Positions 34,343 to 42,270 of a DNA stretch of 64,000 nt are shown piece after piece (position 1 is the first letter of the stretch; every line of letters begins with the position of its first letter). The notes beneath the pieces are model-generated. The model was not told the DNA's origin and did no database searches. It saw nothing but the letters and a program-made list of their open reading frames with translations. This DNA is from a virus. Location: positions 1 to 64,000 of the IMG/VR virus record IMGVR_UViG_3300035390_000009, one strand, 5' to 3'. The translations under genes and the position numbers were made by a program.

Positions 34343-34792
34343 TTATACAATAAGAAATCCGCCTTTGGATTTTCCATCCTTGGTTAAAAATTTGTCTTTA
34401 CATCTGCCATTACATTTGCAAATAACTCGAATCCCATGATCTTCGGCATATGTAGTATCACCGTTTTCATCCAACCATTCGGTTGCCGTCCACACTGCAT
34501 GATGTTTTCCATCACACCCATATGCGAACATCTTACGTTTCAGATCTTTACTCATAGCTCCGTTACGGGAACTAAAAATATCAAACCCTGGCATGATTTC
34601 CGAGTAGTATCCTTCCCAGAAAAGATCAAGATCTTCTACAGAACCTTTATAATGTAATCTCCCACTCTGGGCAATATGATCAGTTACATCCTTGTTATAT
34701 TCAAGAATTTGACAATTCAATCCCCACTGGTACCAATCGGTATTGATTGAGGCAATTGATTTTAGTTGTCTTTTTATTTTAGTTATTTCCAT
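34343..34792 (-). CDS. Hypothetical protein with a cysteine motif
   Basis: 149 residues from the ATG with AAGGAGGTTTCA upstream (34792). It holds a W-rich centre (WYQWGLNCQILEYN, LFWEGYYSEIMPG) and ends CKCNGRCKDKF. No recognised family. Neighbour genes are also Cys-containing. Confidence 0.6.
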   Translation of the reverse strand: MEITKIKRQLKSIASINTDWYQWGLNCQILEYNKDVTDHIAQSGRLHYKGSVEDLDLFWEGYYSEIMPGFDIFSSRNGAMSKDLKRKMFAYGCDGKHHAVWTATEWLDENGDTTYAEDHGIRVICKCNGRCKDKFLTKDGKSKGGFLIV

Positions 34793-34802
34793 TGAAACCT
34801 CC

Positions 34803-34979
34803 TTAATCACATTCACAACATTCGTTTGGTTTGTTGCACATCATGCACCAGATATCACCATCATCTGTTAGACATGCCCCCATACCCAATTGTGCTCGCT
34901 CTTGATCTGTAATTGGTTTCTCTAGATCACTTTCGCTGATTTCTCCATCAAGGAGCTTTTGAGCAATTTCTTTTTTCAT
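34803..34979 (-). CDS. Short protein with a Cys-rich tail
   Basis: 58 residues: MKKEIAQKLLDGEISESDLEKP and so on to CMMCNKPNECCECD. AAAGGAAATTCAA upstream. The tail carries six cysteines in 14 residues, a likely metal site. Too short for the general ORF size cut. Confidence 0.6.
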   Translation of the reverse strand: MKKEIAQKLLDGEISESDLEKPITDQERAQLGMGACLTDDGDIWCMMCNKPNECCECD

Positions 34980-34990
34980 TTGAATTTCCT

Positions 34991-35173
34991 TTAATAGAAT
35001 GGGTTAGGAATATATTTAAATATAATCATGTATGAAACTATTATATAAACACAAGCAATAAAACCAAATATGGAAGATATATGTTTTCCTTGTATAGCAT
35101 AATCTGCCACGTTCATAGCGATATCAAAAATACACATAATTCCTACCAACGCTATAATAATTTCAGGCTTCAT
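34991..35173 (-). CDS. Small two-segment membrane protein
   Basis: 60 residues, IIIALVGIMCIFDIAMNV and IFGFIACVYIIVSYMIIF as membrane segments; AGGAGGATTAAAT upstream. Part of the same minus-strand operon. Function unknown. Confidence 0.55.
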   Translation of the reverse strand: MKPEIIIALVGIMCIFDIAMNVADYAIQGKHISSIFGFIACVYIIVSYMIIFKYIPNPFY

Positions 35174-35184
35174 ATTTAATCCTC

Positions 35185-35793
35185 CTAGTCTTCTGGAAAA
35201 AAGTCAATGTTCTTGGTTCTCTTTATCCATTCTTTGATAAAGTACTCCGTACCGCCTTGAGAACTATCATTGGTTTTAGCAAGGTCATTCGCCAGATCAA
35301 CAATGTCCAAGTTACTGAGAGTAACCGTTTTGGGTTCATGTTTCAGGTTTGAATATTGATTGTTGTAGTATTCAAAAAGATCTGTACAAGTTCTCAATGA
35401 TATAAGTCGAGCATTATTTATCATTGAAGATGATTGGTCATTTGCCATATTACATGCGTGAAACTTAATAGCTTCAACACATTCCATTGGACTTAAAAGA
35501 CCACCCTTAGTAGGTATATCACAAAACTTAATTTCATCTTTCACCTCTCCCCTTTTATATCCAATATCCATTCCATTTTCCTCAGCAAATTCACCAAGGG
35601 ATAATTCACCTTTATACTCAGGGTACAATCCAAAACATGGAGTATCTCGTTTTGGGTTACTTTTTGATTCAGCCAAATTACAACTTGAATCTTTATAAGA
35701 ATGCTTGATTCTCTCCCATTCTTCCGGAGTATCAATTTGCCCCCATGCTTGATTGCCATCAAAATAAAATGGAATCCATCTTTTATTACTCAT
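35185..35793 (-). CDS. Hypothetical protein
   Basis: 202 residues from ATG 35793 (AGGGGGAATAAAA upstream), overlapping the end of 35786-36226. Begins MSNKRWIPFYFDGNQAWGQID. Soluble, mixed; no motif recognised. Confidence 0.6.
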   Translation of the reverse strand: MSNKRWIPFYFDGNQAWGQIDTPEEWERIKHSYKDSSCNLAESKSNPKRDTPCFGLYPEYKGELSLGEFAEENGMDIGYKRGEVKDEIKFCDIPTKGGLLSPMECVEAIKFHACNMANDQSSSMINNARLISLRTCTDLFEYYNNQYSNLKHEPKTVTLSNLDIVDLANDLAKTNDSSQGGTEYFIKEWIKRTKNIDFFPED

Positions 35794-36226
35794 TTTTATT
35801 CCCCCTGTCATTAAGTTTCAAAATCAACATTTGAATATATTTATTACTTTTAACTTGAATTGCCTCGTATGTTTCTATTTCGGCATCACGTCTTTTAACA
35901 CCAGCTTCAAGAGTTTTAACATCAGCTTTGCATCTCTGCATTTGTTGAAGGATCTCCAATTGTCTGCTAGTTGGTAATTTAAGTTTTCTCAGCTTTTTCA
36001 TCTCTTTGTCTACATACTCAACCTCAGCAGTCTTTCGTACAACCTCATTCCTAAGCATTGAAATTGTATTGTCTTTGTCGAATATGGAATCCCTATGTTG
36101 GTTTATAACAGAGTTTGCATAACAATATAATGAAAGCAAACCGCAAACCAAAACAAAACACAATGTAGCAAAGAATGCAGAGCTTGATGATTGTGACATA
36201 TCTTCATCATTGATATTTCTTTTCAT
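35786..36226 (-). CDS. Single-membrane-segment coiled-coil protein
   Basis: 146 residues: FFATLCFVLVCGLLSLYCYA as a membrane segment near 18-38, then a heptad-like helix to about 120 (ISMLRNEVVRKTAEVEYVDKEMKKLRKL). Same layout as nine more small proteins in the region. Confidence 0.65.
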   Translation of the reverse strand: MKRNINDEDMSQSSSSAFFATLCFVLVCGLLSLYCYANSVINQHRDSIFDKDNTISMLRNEVVRKTAEVEYVDKEMKKLRKLKLPTSRQLEILQQMQRCKADVKTLEAGVKRRDAEIETYEAIQVKSNKYIQMLILKLNDRGNKNE

Positions 36227-36240
36227 TTTTTCTCCTTTAA

Positions 36241-36277
36241 AAAAAAAGGGTTGTTAATAATATACAACCCTTTTTTT
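36241..36277. terminator. Bidirectional terminator
   Basis: A7 GGGTTGT loop TAATAATAT ACAACCC T7. Confidence 0.85.
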
Positions 36278-36283
36278 ATTTTA

Positions 36284-36565
36284 TTACATTTTATTAAGTT
36301 TATCTACCAAGTCCAATATAGGACTATTTTCATCTATCTTACTAACGCTGATAGATTCATTGTTGATAGTGGTTGTAACATTTAGTTTGCCTGCAGGTAC
36401 AGTTGAATTGCTTTCAACATGATAACCAGGCAAATTGATATCATTGTTAAACATATCTTCGTCTACATTCATATAAATGAGTGTACCCACAACCAATATA
36501 ATTGTAAGTGCCCCAGATAAAGTTTTGGATGTTTTTACAAAATCATCCCAATATTTTTTAAACAT
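36284..36565 (-). CDS. Single-membrane-segment small protein
   Basis: 93 residues from ATG 36565 with CAGGAGGATATGTT upstream. LSGALTIILVVGTLIYMNV is the membrane segment and the rest is a polar, Asn/Ser-rich outside part. Last gene of its operon. Confidence 0.6.
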   Translation of the reverse strand: MFKKYWDDFVKTSKTLSGALTIILVVGTLIYMNVDEDMFNNDINLPGYHVESNSTVPAGKLNVTTTINNESISVSKIDENSPILDLVDKLNKM

Positions 36566-36600
36566 AACATATCCTCCTGTTAAAATTAAATACAAATAAT

Positions 36601-36662
36601 CTATCTATCTTACTTAATAATATATATAGTCATGACCTATATAATGGAACATACTATAAATA
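36601..36662. promoter_or_regulatory. Divergent promoter region
   Basis: The minus strand reads CTATATATATTATTAAG then TAAGATAGATAG (36601-36629) for the 36284 gene. TATAAATA at 36655-36662 with GGAACATAC before it is the late promoter for the 36677 gene. Early-type and late-type elements lie back to back. Confidence 0.6.
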
Positions 36663-36676
36663 GTAAAGGAGCTAAT

Positions 36677-36856
36677 ATGATAGAATTATTAAGCCTTATA
36701 ATTTTTTTAATTTGTATTATTTGGGGCGCTGAGTATATGAGAAAAAATAACTCCAGTAAAAAGATTTTATTATTAAATTTAATAATATACATAATAGCAT
36801 TTTCAATATGGACATCATTAATATTAAGTTGGTTATGTCATTTTATAAATAAATAA
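36677..36856 (+). CDS. Small two-segment membrane protein
   Basis: 59 residues from ATG 36677 (AAAGGAGCTAAT). IELLSLIIFLICIIWGAEY and LLNLIIYIIAFSIWTSLI are hydrophobic. Function unknown, likely late-expressed. Confidence 0.6.
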   Translation: MIELLSLIIFLICIIWGAEYMRKNNSSKKILLLNLIIYIIAFSIWTSLILSWLCHFINK

Positions 36857-36925
36857 TATAAAGTTAAAGCATCCCGATCGAGTAGTTATACTCAAAAGTT
36901 CCTATATGTAAAGGAGTAGCAAATC

Positions 36926-37180
36926 ATGGACAAATCATTATTAAATGAAGTATTTATAAAAAAGAATGGGCCAGTAACCCCTGCACAAGCTAATCGTACA
37001 CAGGATAGAAAAGCTGCTCGCTTACCAGATGATAAAAATGCTCACATAGCCAAGATAGATAATCAAATAAATAAGCTAATCCATCATGCAAAAATCAAAG
37101 GTAACTCTCCAAAGATACAACGCATGATAAGAAGAGCTAAATTAAGCAGAAATAAAATTGCTAAAAAGTTAAATAATTAA
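36926..37180 (+). CDS. Small basic helical protein
   Basis: 84 residues, Lys/Asn/Arg-rich (QANRTQDRKAARLPDD, KIQRMIRRAKLSRNKIAKKL). AAAGGAGTAGCAAATC precedes it. May bind nucleic acid or be a capsid-internal protein. Confidence 0.55.
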   Translation: MDKSLLNEVFIKKNGPVTPAQANRTQDRKAARLPDDKNAHIAKIDNQINKLIHHAKIKGNSPKIQRMIRRAKLSRNKIAKKLNN

Positions 37181-37194
37181 AGGAGTATAATAAA

Positions 37195-37584
37195 ATGGAT
37201 AAAAAATGTAAAGAAGGTCAACGCTGGTGCCCAATAGAAAAGAAATGCGTCCCTATGGATGATAAGAAACAACAAGGAAAAGGATTGGGTCATGGAAAAG
37301 GTAATGGTCCTATTGGGATTCCAAAAAAGGATATAGTCGAAGGATTAAATCAAGTAATGGAAAGAGAAGCAACTTTGTATGGAGTAGAACGTGGTTATTA
37401 TGAAGCAGGTGATAGACTTGCTAAACAAAGAAAACAAAAAAGAAGTGACAAAAAGAATAGAACATTAGGAAAAGTTTATACTAAAAAAAGAGATCCCTTA
37501 CTACTTCATAAAAAACAAAAACAAAAATTAAATAATTGGAATGATGCTGAGAAATATTTTGGCACTTCAAAAGATTCAATGTAA
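37195..37584 (+). CDS. Basic protein with N-terminal Cys motif
   Basis: 129 residues. MDKKCKEGQRWCPIEKKCVP suggests a three-Cys metal or fold motif; then GKGLGHGKGNG and a strongly basic helical C-terminus. AAAGGAGTATAATAAA upstream. It and the 36926 gene resemble small internal virion proteins. Function unknown. Confidence 0.55.
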   Translation: MDKKCKEGQRWCPIEKKCVPMDDKKQQGKGLGHGKGNGPIGIPKKDIVEGLNQVMEREATLYGVERGYYEAGDRLAKQRKQKRSDKKNRTLGKVYTKKRDPLLLHKKQKQKLNNWNDAEKYFGTSKDSM

Positions 37585-37610
37585 AGAAAGGATATTATTT
37601 ATATACAAAA

Positions 37611-37626
37611 GAACATATTATAAAAT
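37611..37626 (+). promoter_or_regulatory. Late promoter-like element
   Basis: GAACATATTATAAAAT just upstream of 37650, with TATAAAAT in place of TATAAATA. Confidence 0.45.
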
Positions 37627-37649
37627 GAATAATCATACAGGAGAATTAA

Positions 37650-37976
37650 ATGGAAAATTTTAGACCTAATAGTGATATGAATGTAGGAAAAGGAAATTTT
37701 TTAATATTAGAATTTGATGCATATAAAGAATATCATAGCAAAGTTACTATAACTAATTGTGGTAGAGTATTAATAATTGATAAACATTTAACATCCGAAG
37801 CATATAATATGAAAAATATTGGATCCATAGTATATAAAACCTTAGACACAGCTCAAATAATTAACATTAAATTCAAACACCCTAATGTTTCTGTACCCAT
37901 TTATTGTGAATTAAAAAATGACTTGTTTGTTGAGCAATACAATGAGCTGATTGATTGGTGGAACAAGGCACTATAA
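37650..37976 (+). CDS. Hypothetical protein
   Basis: 108 residues, AGGAGAATTAA upstream. Beta-rich (FLILEFDAYKEYHSKVTITNCGRVLIIDKHL). Stop overlaps the next ATG. Function unknown. Confidence 0.55.
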   Translation: MENFRPNSDMNVGKGNFLILEFDAYKEYHSKVTITNCGRVLIIDKHLTSEAYNMKNIGSIVYKTLDTAQIINIKFKHPNVSVPIYCELKNDLFVEQYNELIDWWNKAL

Positions 37977-38119
37977 TGTATTCTGAAAGTAGAGCCATAG
38001 TATTTGCTTCTTGTGTTGGGTTAGCTTTGGTTTGTCAATGGTTATTAGGATTGGATTGGACTATGATATTTGACAGAGCAATTGAATTATGGTTTGATTT
38101 AATATTCATTATTAGATAG
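37976..38119 (+). CDS. 47-residue membrane peptide
   Basis: MYSESRAIVFASCVGLALVC and so on, starting within the previous stop (TAATG), so translationally coupled. One clear hydrophobic segment; likely real. Confidence 0.55.
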   Translation: MYSESRAIVFASCVGLALVCQWLLGLDWTMIFDRAIELWFDLIFIIR

Positions 38120-38474
38120 TGTCTGGGTTTGAAATAGGACGGTTGGGTTTGAATTGATACTAGTATATAGGATTGGATGAATAGCTTTAATTGTTCTGGA
38201 TTGTTAGTTGGTAGGTGTCTTAGGTGCTGGTTGATTAGGTTAGTGATTAGGGTTGGAGGGGATTTATATAAAAGGAATGTTTGTTTGCAATTAATATCCT
38301 AGTAAGTATTCAAGGATAGTTATTAATGCTTTGAGTATATTGCATATTTCATATAACATGAGCGACTCCTTGGCTGGGGTTGCTCCACTCCAACCATTAT
38401 ATGACTTAGTGGAGTATCATTAATATGTTCCAGAATTTGGTTTGTTAACGATCGAGTGAATAGGAGATTTAATT
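38120..38474. other. Gene-poor G/T-rich stretch with leader-like end
   Basis: No ORF supported. The plus strand from 38120 to about 38290 is unusually G/T-rich and C-poor. A short hairpin TATCCT..AGGATA sits near 38300-38325. The pseudoknot candidate at 38378-38414 lies 60 bases before the ORF at 38475. Confidence 0.6.
38378..38414 (+). ncRNA. Candidate H-type RNA pseudoknot upstream of a small gene
   Basis: Stem 1 is GGTTG 38378-38382 with CAACC 38391-38395. Its loop contains CTCCACT 38383-38389, which pairs perfectly (7 bp) with AGTGGAG 38408-38414. This nesting defines an H-type pseudoknot. A leader or riboswitch-like role for the ORF at 38475 is possible. No homology information is available. 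Confidence 0.4.
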
Positions 38475-38612
38475 ATGAAAAAAGAACATCCATATGATAT
38501 TGTGGAAGTTGCAGATGGATCCATTACAAGAGATGTAATGAGAGGCACCGCTATTAGAAAGAATCTATATATTATTAAGACTGTTAAATATTATAAGGAA
38601 GAATATAAATAA
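38475..38612 (+). CDS. 45-residue hypothetical protein
   Basis: MKKEHPYDIVEVADGSITRD and on; ATAGGAGATTTAATT precedes the ATG at 38475. A good ribosome binding site and sensible composition support it. Function unknown. Confidence 0.55.
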   Translation: MKKEHPYDIVEVADGSITRDVMRGTAIRKNLYIIKTVKYYKEEYK

Positions 38613-38692
38613 TAATATGTTTTAGTTTGTTAGCTGCTAAGTGTTTTACTTTTTGTACAGGAAAAAGTGAAACTATTTGTCCAGGAGGAAAA

Positions 38693-38814
38693 ATGAGTAT
38701 TTTATTTTTTTTGCCATCTTTTTATATAGGAGGTTCTGTATGGTTGACTTTGGCATAGCGGTTATTATCGTGGTAGTTTGTTTGATTTATGTATGGAATG
38801 TTAGAAGGAAGTAA
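38693..38814 (+). CDS. Two overlapping tiny membrane ORFs
   Basis: 38693-38758 codes MSILFFLPSFYIGGSVWLTLA (AGGAGGAAAA upstream) and 38740-38814, in another frame, codes MVDFGIAVIIVVVCLIYVW (AGGAGGTTCTGT). Both have strong ribosome binding sites and hydrophobic content, so a coupled pair of membrane peptides is plausible. Confidence 0.4.
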
Positions 38815-39084
38815 TAGAGTTTATATATGTACTATGCTAAAGCGAATTACCCTATATGGTGAAAAATTGGTTTATTACCCGAGAGGGGTTGCTGTCGCTT
38901 GTTTGTACCAGTGAGGTATAGAAAAAAGCAATCAGTGATAGTACCAAGATAGTATACCCCACCATAAATATAGAAGTGAGATTGATACAAACTAACTAGT
39001 CAGACAGACCGTCAATTTTGCAGCAGATACATGCCAGATACCACTCATACACATTACTACTATGCATCCAAACTAATTAACTAA
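38815..39084. other. Noncoding stretch with candidate structured RNA
   Basis: AAGCGA 38840-38845 pairs with TCGCTT 38895-38900. Between them ACCC GAGAG GGGT (38877-38889) forms a small hairpin. Another GGTATA/TATACC pair lies further on. It could be a small RNA; weak evidence. Confidence 0.3.
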
Positions 39085-39216
39085 ACATAATCCAAACTAA
39101 TTAACTAAACATAATCCAAAACATAATCCAAAACATAATCCAAAACATAATCCAAAACATAATCCAAAACATAATCCAAAACATAATCCAAAACATAATC
39201 CAAAACATAATCCAAA
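39085..39216 (+). repeat. 12-bp tandem repeats (iteron-like)
   Basis: ACATAATCCAAA occurs at 39085, then after the 12-mer CTAATTAACTAA nine perfect copies run head to tail from 39109 to 39216. The plus strand contains no G here. Not CRISPR, as there are no spacers. Confidence 0.9.
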
Positions 39217-39247
39217 ACAATTAGCAAGATATAATAAAGAATGTATA

Positions 39248-39357
39248 TTCTATGTTTGCCTACTAATATATACATAGATAGCATAAAGTACATATAGCCA
39301 TTCATAAGCTATTACACCATACCAAATCTATACCATATTGCATAGGCAAACATAGAA
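39248..39357. repeat. 15-bp inverted repeat
   Basis: TTCTATGTTTGCCTA 39248-39262 and TAGGCAAACATAGAA 39343-39357 are perfect reverse complements 80 bases apart, upstream of the 39405 gene. Could be a protein binding site pair or long-range RNA stem. Confidence 0.8.
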
Positions 39358-39404
39358 CAGGATATAATCTAAAACATAAACCGACTTATATAGGAGCTAT
39401 AACA

Positions 39405-39695
39405 ATGAATAATGACTATGTCAAACCTGGATATAAAACAACAGAGTTTTGGACAATGATAGTATCTGCCTTCTTTGGTATATTAATACTGTTTGGGATA
39501 ATAACAAATTTTGAGTCTAACAGTATGTTAGCATATGTAAACAATATCTCAGGTAGTTTGTTAACAGTTAGCTCAGTAGTATCTTACATATGGTCAAGAG
39601 GAAAGAGTAAGACCAATGCTAACATTGACTATACTAAGCTATTAGCTGATATAGAAACCTTAGTAAACAAAGCTAATATAGACAAGGGTATATAA
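39405..39695 (+). CDS. Holin-like small membrane protein
   Basis: 96 residues. PGYKTTEFWTMIVSAFFGILILFGII and VNNISGSLLTVSSVVSYIW are two membrane segments, then SRGKSKTNANIDYTKLLADIETLV. Start wording (YKTTEFW) and a basic end after the second segment resemble small phage holin-type proteins. ATAGGAGCTATAACA precedes it. The holin role is inferred. Confidence 0.55.
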   Translation: MNNDYVKPGYKTTEFWTMIVSAFFGILILFGIITNFESNSMLAYVNNISGSLLTVSSVVSYIWSRGKSKTNANIDYTKLLADIETLVNKANIDKGI

Positions 39696-39742
39696 CCGGT
39701 TATATAAACGGGTATATAGTAAGTCATATAACCGTTTATATA
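39689..39742. repeat. 18-bp palindrome and adjoining hairpin
   Basis: TATATAACCGGTTATATA 39689-39706 is a perfect palindrome overlapping the end of the 39405 gene. TATATAAACGG 39701-39711 pairs with CCGTTTATATA 39732-39742. It may terminate the transcript or bind a protein. Confidence 0.7.
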
Positions 39743-40354
39743 GAAAAGATTACAAAAAAAAAGTTAGCAGGATAGTGTTTAGTACAGTTAGCATATGCAA
39801 AAGCCTTTTTACTGAGTAAAAACCTTTTAGTTGTCTTAGTTCTTTCTTGATATTGTGTTGGATTGTGTATTGGATTGTTGGATTGGATTGTTGGATTGTA
39901 TGTGTGCTCAAAGATTTTATCCATAACTACCGGTAGGTGTCTAACATTATGAAATTGCCTCTAAGAAACTAACTCATATTCTCAATTACTACCTTTTTAT
40001 TTACTACTAATTCAATTCTAACATAAAAATGCCCTCATAATACCCAAACAGTATCCCTGATATACCCAACCTACACATTACTAACATAATACTCAGTTTA
40101 CTACATACAAACTACACAAAAATAGCTAGTAAACCTCCCACTGAATATTAAAGAAACATACTTAATCCCATTAAGAATAAAACTAACCTCAAGAAACCAA
40201 CTAAAAGATAGTTTAAGAAACAAACTCATTTAACTCATTCTTATTATACACTATAGGCTATACTATGATACTCTTATACATTCTTTATACAATATACCTC
40301 ATACTTATCCTATACTTAATACTCTTATATAAAATAGATAAATAATTAATACAA
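39743..40354. other. Noncoding stretch with alternating strand bias
   Basis: No ORF supported. About 39780-39905 is G/T-rich on the plus strand; 39940-40350 is A/C-rich and nearly free of G. CTACCGGTAG palindrome at 39926-39935. May be part of a replication or packaging region. Confidence 0.55.
39858..39897 (+). repeat. Five TTGGATT units
   Basis: TTGGATT at 39858, 39870, 39878, 39883 and 39891. It is the reverse complement of AATCCAA found in the 39085-39216 array, so the two arrays are inverted around the 39405 gene. Confidence 0.75.
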
Positions 40355-40397
40355 AAAAAAGGGATAAGATATTAGCTATTTACCTTATTCCTTTTTT
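40355..40397. terminator. Bidirectional terminator
   Basis: AAAAAAGGGATAAG, loop, CTTATTCCTTTTTT (one G-T pair). Ends the minus-strand gene block. Confidence 0.8.
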
Positions 40398-40453
40398 ATA
40401 TTACTATAATACTTATTTACTGAATGTTTATATTAATCCTTTATTATTATTAT

Positions 40454-40528
40454 GTTTGTTTTTTCTTGAGTTTTATATCCGACTTAATTACTTTGGTTTG
40501 TTTTTTCTGGGGTTTTATATCCTGACTT
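40454..40528. repeat. Imperfect 33-bp direct repeat
   Basis: GTTTGTTTTTTCTTGAG followed by TTTTATATCCGACTTA, and a second copy with CTGGGG and TCCTGACTTA. Position next to the 40527 stop suggests a 3' regulatory or duplicated end. Confidence 0.6.
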
Positions 40529-40751
40529 ACTTGATATCTTTAATCTCTTTAACTATTGTTAGCCAATGCTCTTTACTTATTTTAGCATTACTATATTCAA
40601 CAAAGTTATAACTCTTACTCCATTCAAGATATTCATTAACTAACTTGATTCTCTTTGTATTTGTTGAAAGTTGTTCTATTAACTCATTGTTTAAGTCTTG
40701 ATAACATTTGAGTTTAGCATTTAACAACTTAGTCATTATCTCTACTTTCAC
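40527..40751 (-). CDS. Small helical hypothetical protein
   Basis: 74 residues from GTG 40751 with AAGGAGATTAAA upstream. Helical (LLNAKLKCYQDLNNELIEQL). Function unknown. Last gene of the operon. Confidence 0.5.
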   Translation of the reverse strand: MKVEIMTKLLNAKLKCYQDLNNELIEQLSTNTKRIKLVNEYLEWSKSYNFVEYSNAKISKEHWLTIVKEIKDIK

Positions 40752-40788
40752 TTTAATCTCCTTAACTTAACTTTGGTGTTTGGTTAAA

Positions 40789-41334
40789 TCAAATAGTGAA
40801 TGTTTGATTCTTTAGTATATGCATCTGACTTGCTCTAAAGATATATCCATGTTTGATTAAGTGTTTAACATGAAATATTGAGTCTTCTTTATCATCAATA
40901 TTATGATAGTATTGATTAATCATCAATTTTGTTATTGACTCATACTTTTCAATTGTCTTTAATAACTCAAATTTAAATGACTTATGAACATGTCTCCCAT
41001 TTTCTATAAGAAATACTAAGTTCATTATCTTCTGAGCATATTCCTGTCTATCATAACCTCCCATGTTTACTTGAAGTTTACCATCAAGGAAGTGATTAAG
41101 ATATTCAATCCTTTCAAGTGTCTCTTCTCTAACTCTTGGGTAATCTGATAAAGAATTACTATCCATTGGGTTGTTAGCTCTAAACCATCTATAACTATTG
41201 TTTATTAATACAATGACTCTTCCTTTAGTTATATTAAGTTTCTTAGCTATATAATCATTACTTAATCCCAATAACCTAAACCTGATTAACTCTTTACTAT
41301 ATAATGCTATAGTCGGGTAATACCTTTGTTTCAT
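40789..41334 (-). CDS. Helix-turn-helix protein
   Basis: 181 residues from ATG 41334 (AAAGGAGTATAAAACA), chosen over a TTG 24 bases earlier. RLLGLSNDYIAKKLNITKGRVIVLINNSYRWFR looks like a helix-turn-helix with sigma region 4-like spacing. The remainder is helical. Possibly a small transcription regulator. Confidence 0.5.
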   Translation of the reverse strand: MKQRYYPTIALYSKELIRFRLLGLSNDYIAKKLNITKGRVIVLINNSYRWFRANNPMDSNSLSDYPRVREETLERIEYLNHFLDGKLQVNMGGYDRQEYAQKIMNLVFLIENGRHVHKSFKFELLKTIEKYESITKLMINQYYHNIDDKEDSIFHVKHLIKHGYIFRASQMHILKNQTFTI

Positions 41335-41338
41335 TGTT

Positions 41339-41527
41339 TTATACTCCTTTAAATTCAAGATAGTTGAGAGACTCTAATGCTACAATGATATCATCTATTG
41401 TTTCTTCTGATATAATGTTATCACTTACTCTTTCTATAGCAATCATTATCTCTTTTCTTACAGTCTTATCAACCTTCCATTGATCCTTATCATCAAAGGT
41501 ATCACTCTTTTTTATTTTCCTGGTCAT
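41339..41527 (-). CDS. Small acidic/basic hypothetical protein
   Basis: 62 residues; helical, overlaps the upstream gene by 4 bp. Function unknown. Confidence 0.45.
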   Translation of the reverse strand: MTRKIKKSDTFDDKDQWKVDKTVRKEIMIAIERVSDNIISEETIDDIIVALESLNYLEFKGV

Positions 41528-41916
41528 ATATTATCCTTTTTCTTTAGTATTGAAATAAAGTTATCATTATCATCATAATATCCAATTGGTATTAAGGATG
41601 CATCTCTTAACCTTACATGGATATATTCAATTGATTTATCAGCCTTACGATAATCAACCATAATGTTAGCATTCGTTAAGTCCTCTAATGTGAATTGAGT
41701 AAGGACTTGCATTAAGGCATTCCGGACTGCTGCTTTATTTCTTAAAGTATTTATTTGATCCATACTATCATATCTTGTTTCAGTAATAGAATCAACTGGT
41801 TGTTCCTTATAACTTGATGTTAAACATAAGGATGTGATTAATGATATTGCAAGAAGAGACATAGTCAATATGAGTAGTGATTTGAATTGATTCTTTGGAC
41901 TTTGTTTTGTTTTCAT
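41524..41916 (-). CDS. Single-membrane-segment protein
   Basis: 130 residues: LILTMSLLAISLITSLCLTSS near 15-35 as a membrane or signal segment, then a soluble helical and beta part. Possible periplasmic orientation. Function unknown. Confidence 0.55.
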   Translation of the reverse strand: MKTKQSPKNQFKSLLILTMSLLAISLITSLCLTSSYKEQPVDSITETRYDSMDQINTLRNKAAVRNALMQVLTQFTLEDLTNANIMVDYRKADKSIEYIHVRLRDASLIPIGYYDDNDNFISILKKKDNI

Positions 41917-41928
41917 TGCTTTAATCCT

Positions 41929-42246
41929 TTAATGATGCTTTATATTAATAAACTCATGAACCATGTTGATTAACTCGAGTGATATTCCTTTTGTTTTGTC
42001 ATGGTAACAAAGGAATGTTTCAATGATGGAATCGTCAGTATACTTATTATGTTTTTCAACCTGGCACATCACATGGAATAAACCTTGGATAGTTGTATCA
42101 ACCTTTATAGCAGCTAACTGATTCATCAAGTTAATCAAGACTGTGTTTAAAGGGTCTTCCTTATAATGTTTTTCAATTACTACAATAGCTAGTGTATTTA
42201 GTATATCTTCTGCATATTCATCTGCTATTAATTCAAATAGAATCAA
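41929..42246 (-). CDS. Helical hypothetical protein
   Basis: 105 residues, starting MILFELIADEYAEDILNTLAIVVIEKHY. Soluble and mostly helical. No recognised family. Confidence 0.5.
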   Translation of the reverse strand: MILFELIADEYAEDILNTLAIVVIEKHYKEDPLNTVLINLMNQLAAIKVDTTIQGLFHVMCQVEKHNKYTDDSIIETFLCYHDKTKGISLELINMVHEFINIKHH

Positions 42247-42270
42247 TTGTTAGTCCCCTTTATTATATGT

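Noticed and set aside
39085-39216. CRISPR array
   Set aside because: Repeats are 12 bp, directly adjacent, with no unique spacers and no cas genes.
39105-39305. Minus-strand ORF of VLDY repeats
   Set aside because: A shadow of the 12-bp DNA repeat (unit divisible by three); no ribosome binding site.
39736-39924. 62-codon minus-strand ORF
   Set aside because: No ribosome binding site and it overlaps the TTGGATT repeats and palindromes; composition looks non-coding.
37976-40500. tRNA genes in the gene-poor segment
   Set aside because: I looked for T-loop wording such as GTTCGA or TTCAAAT with matching acceptor arms and found none; the AAGCGA/TCGCTT structure has no anticodon arm.
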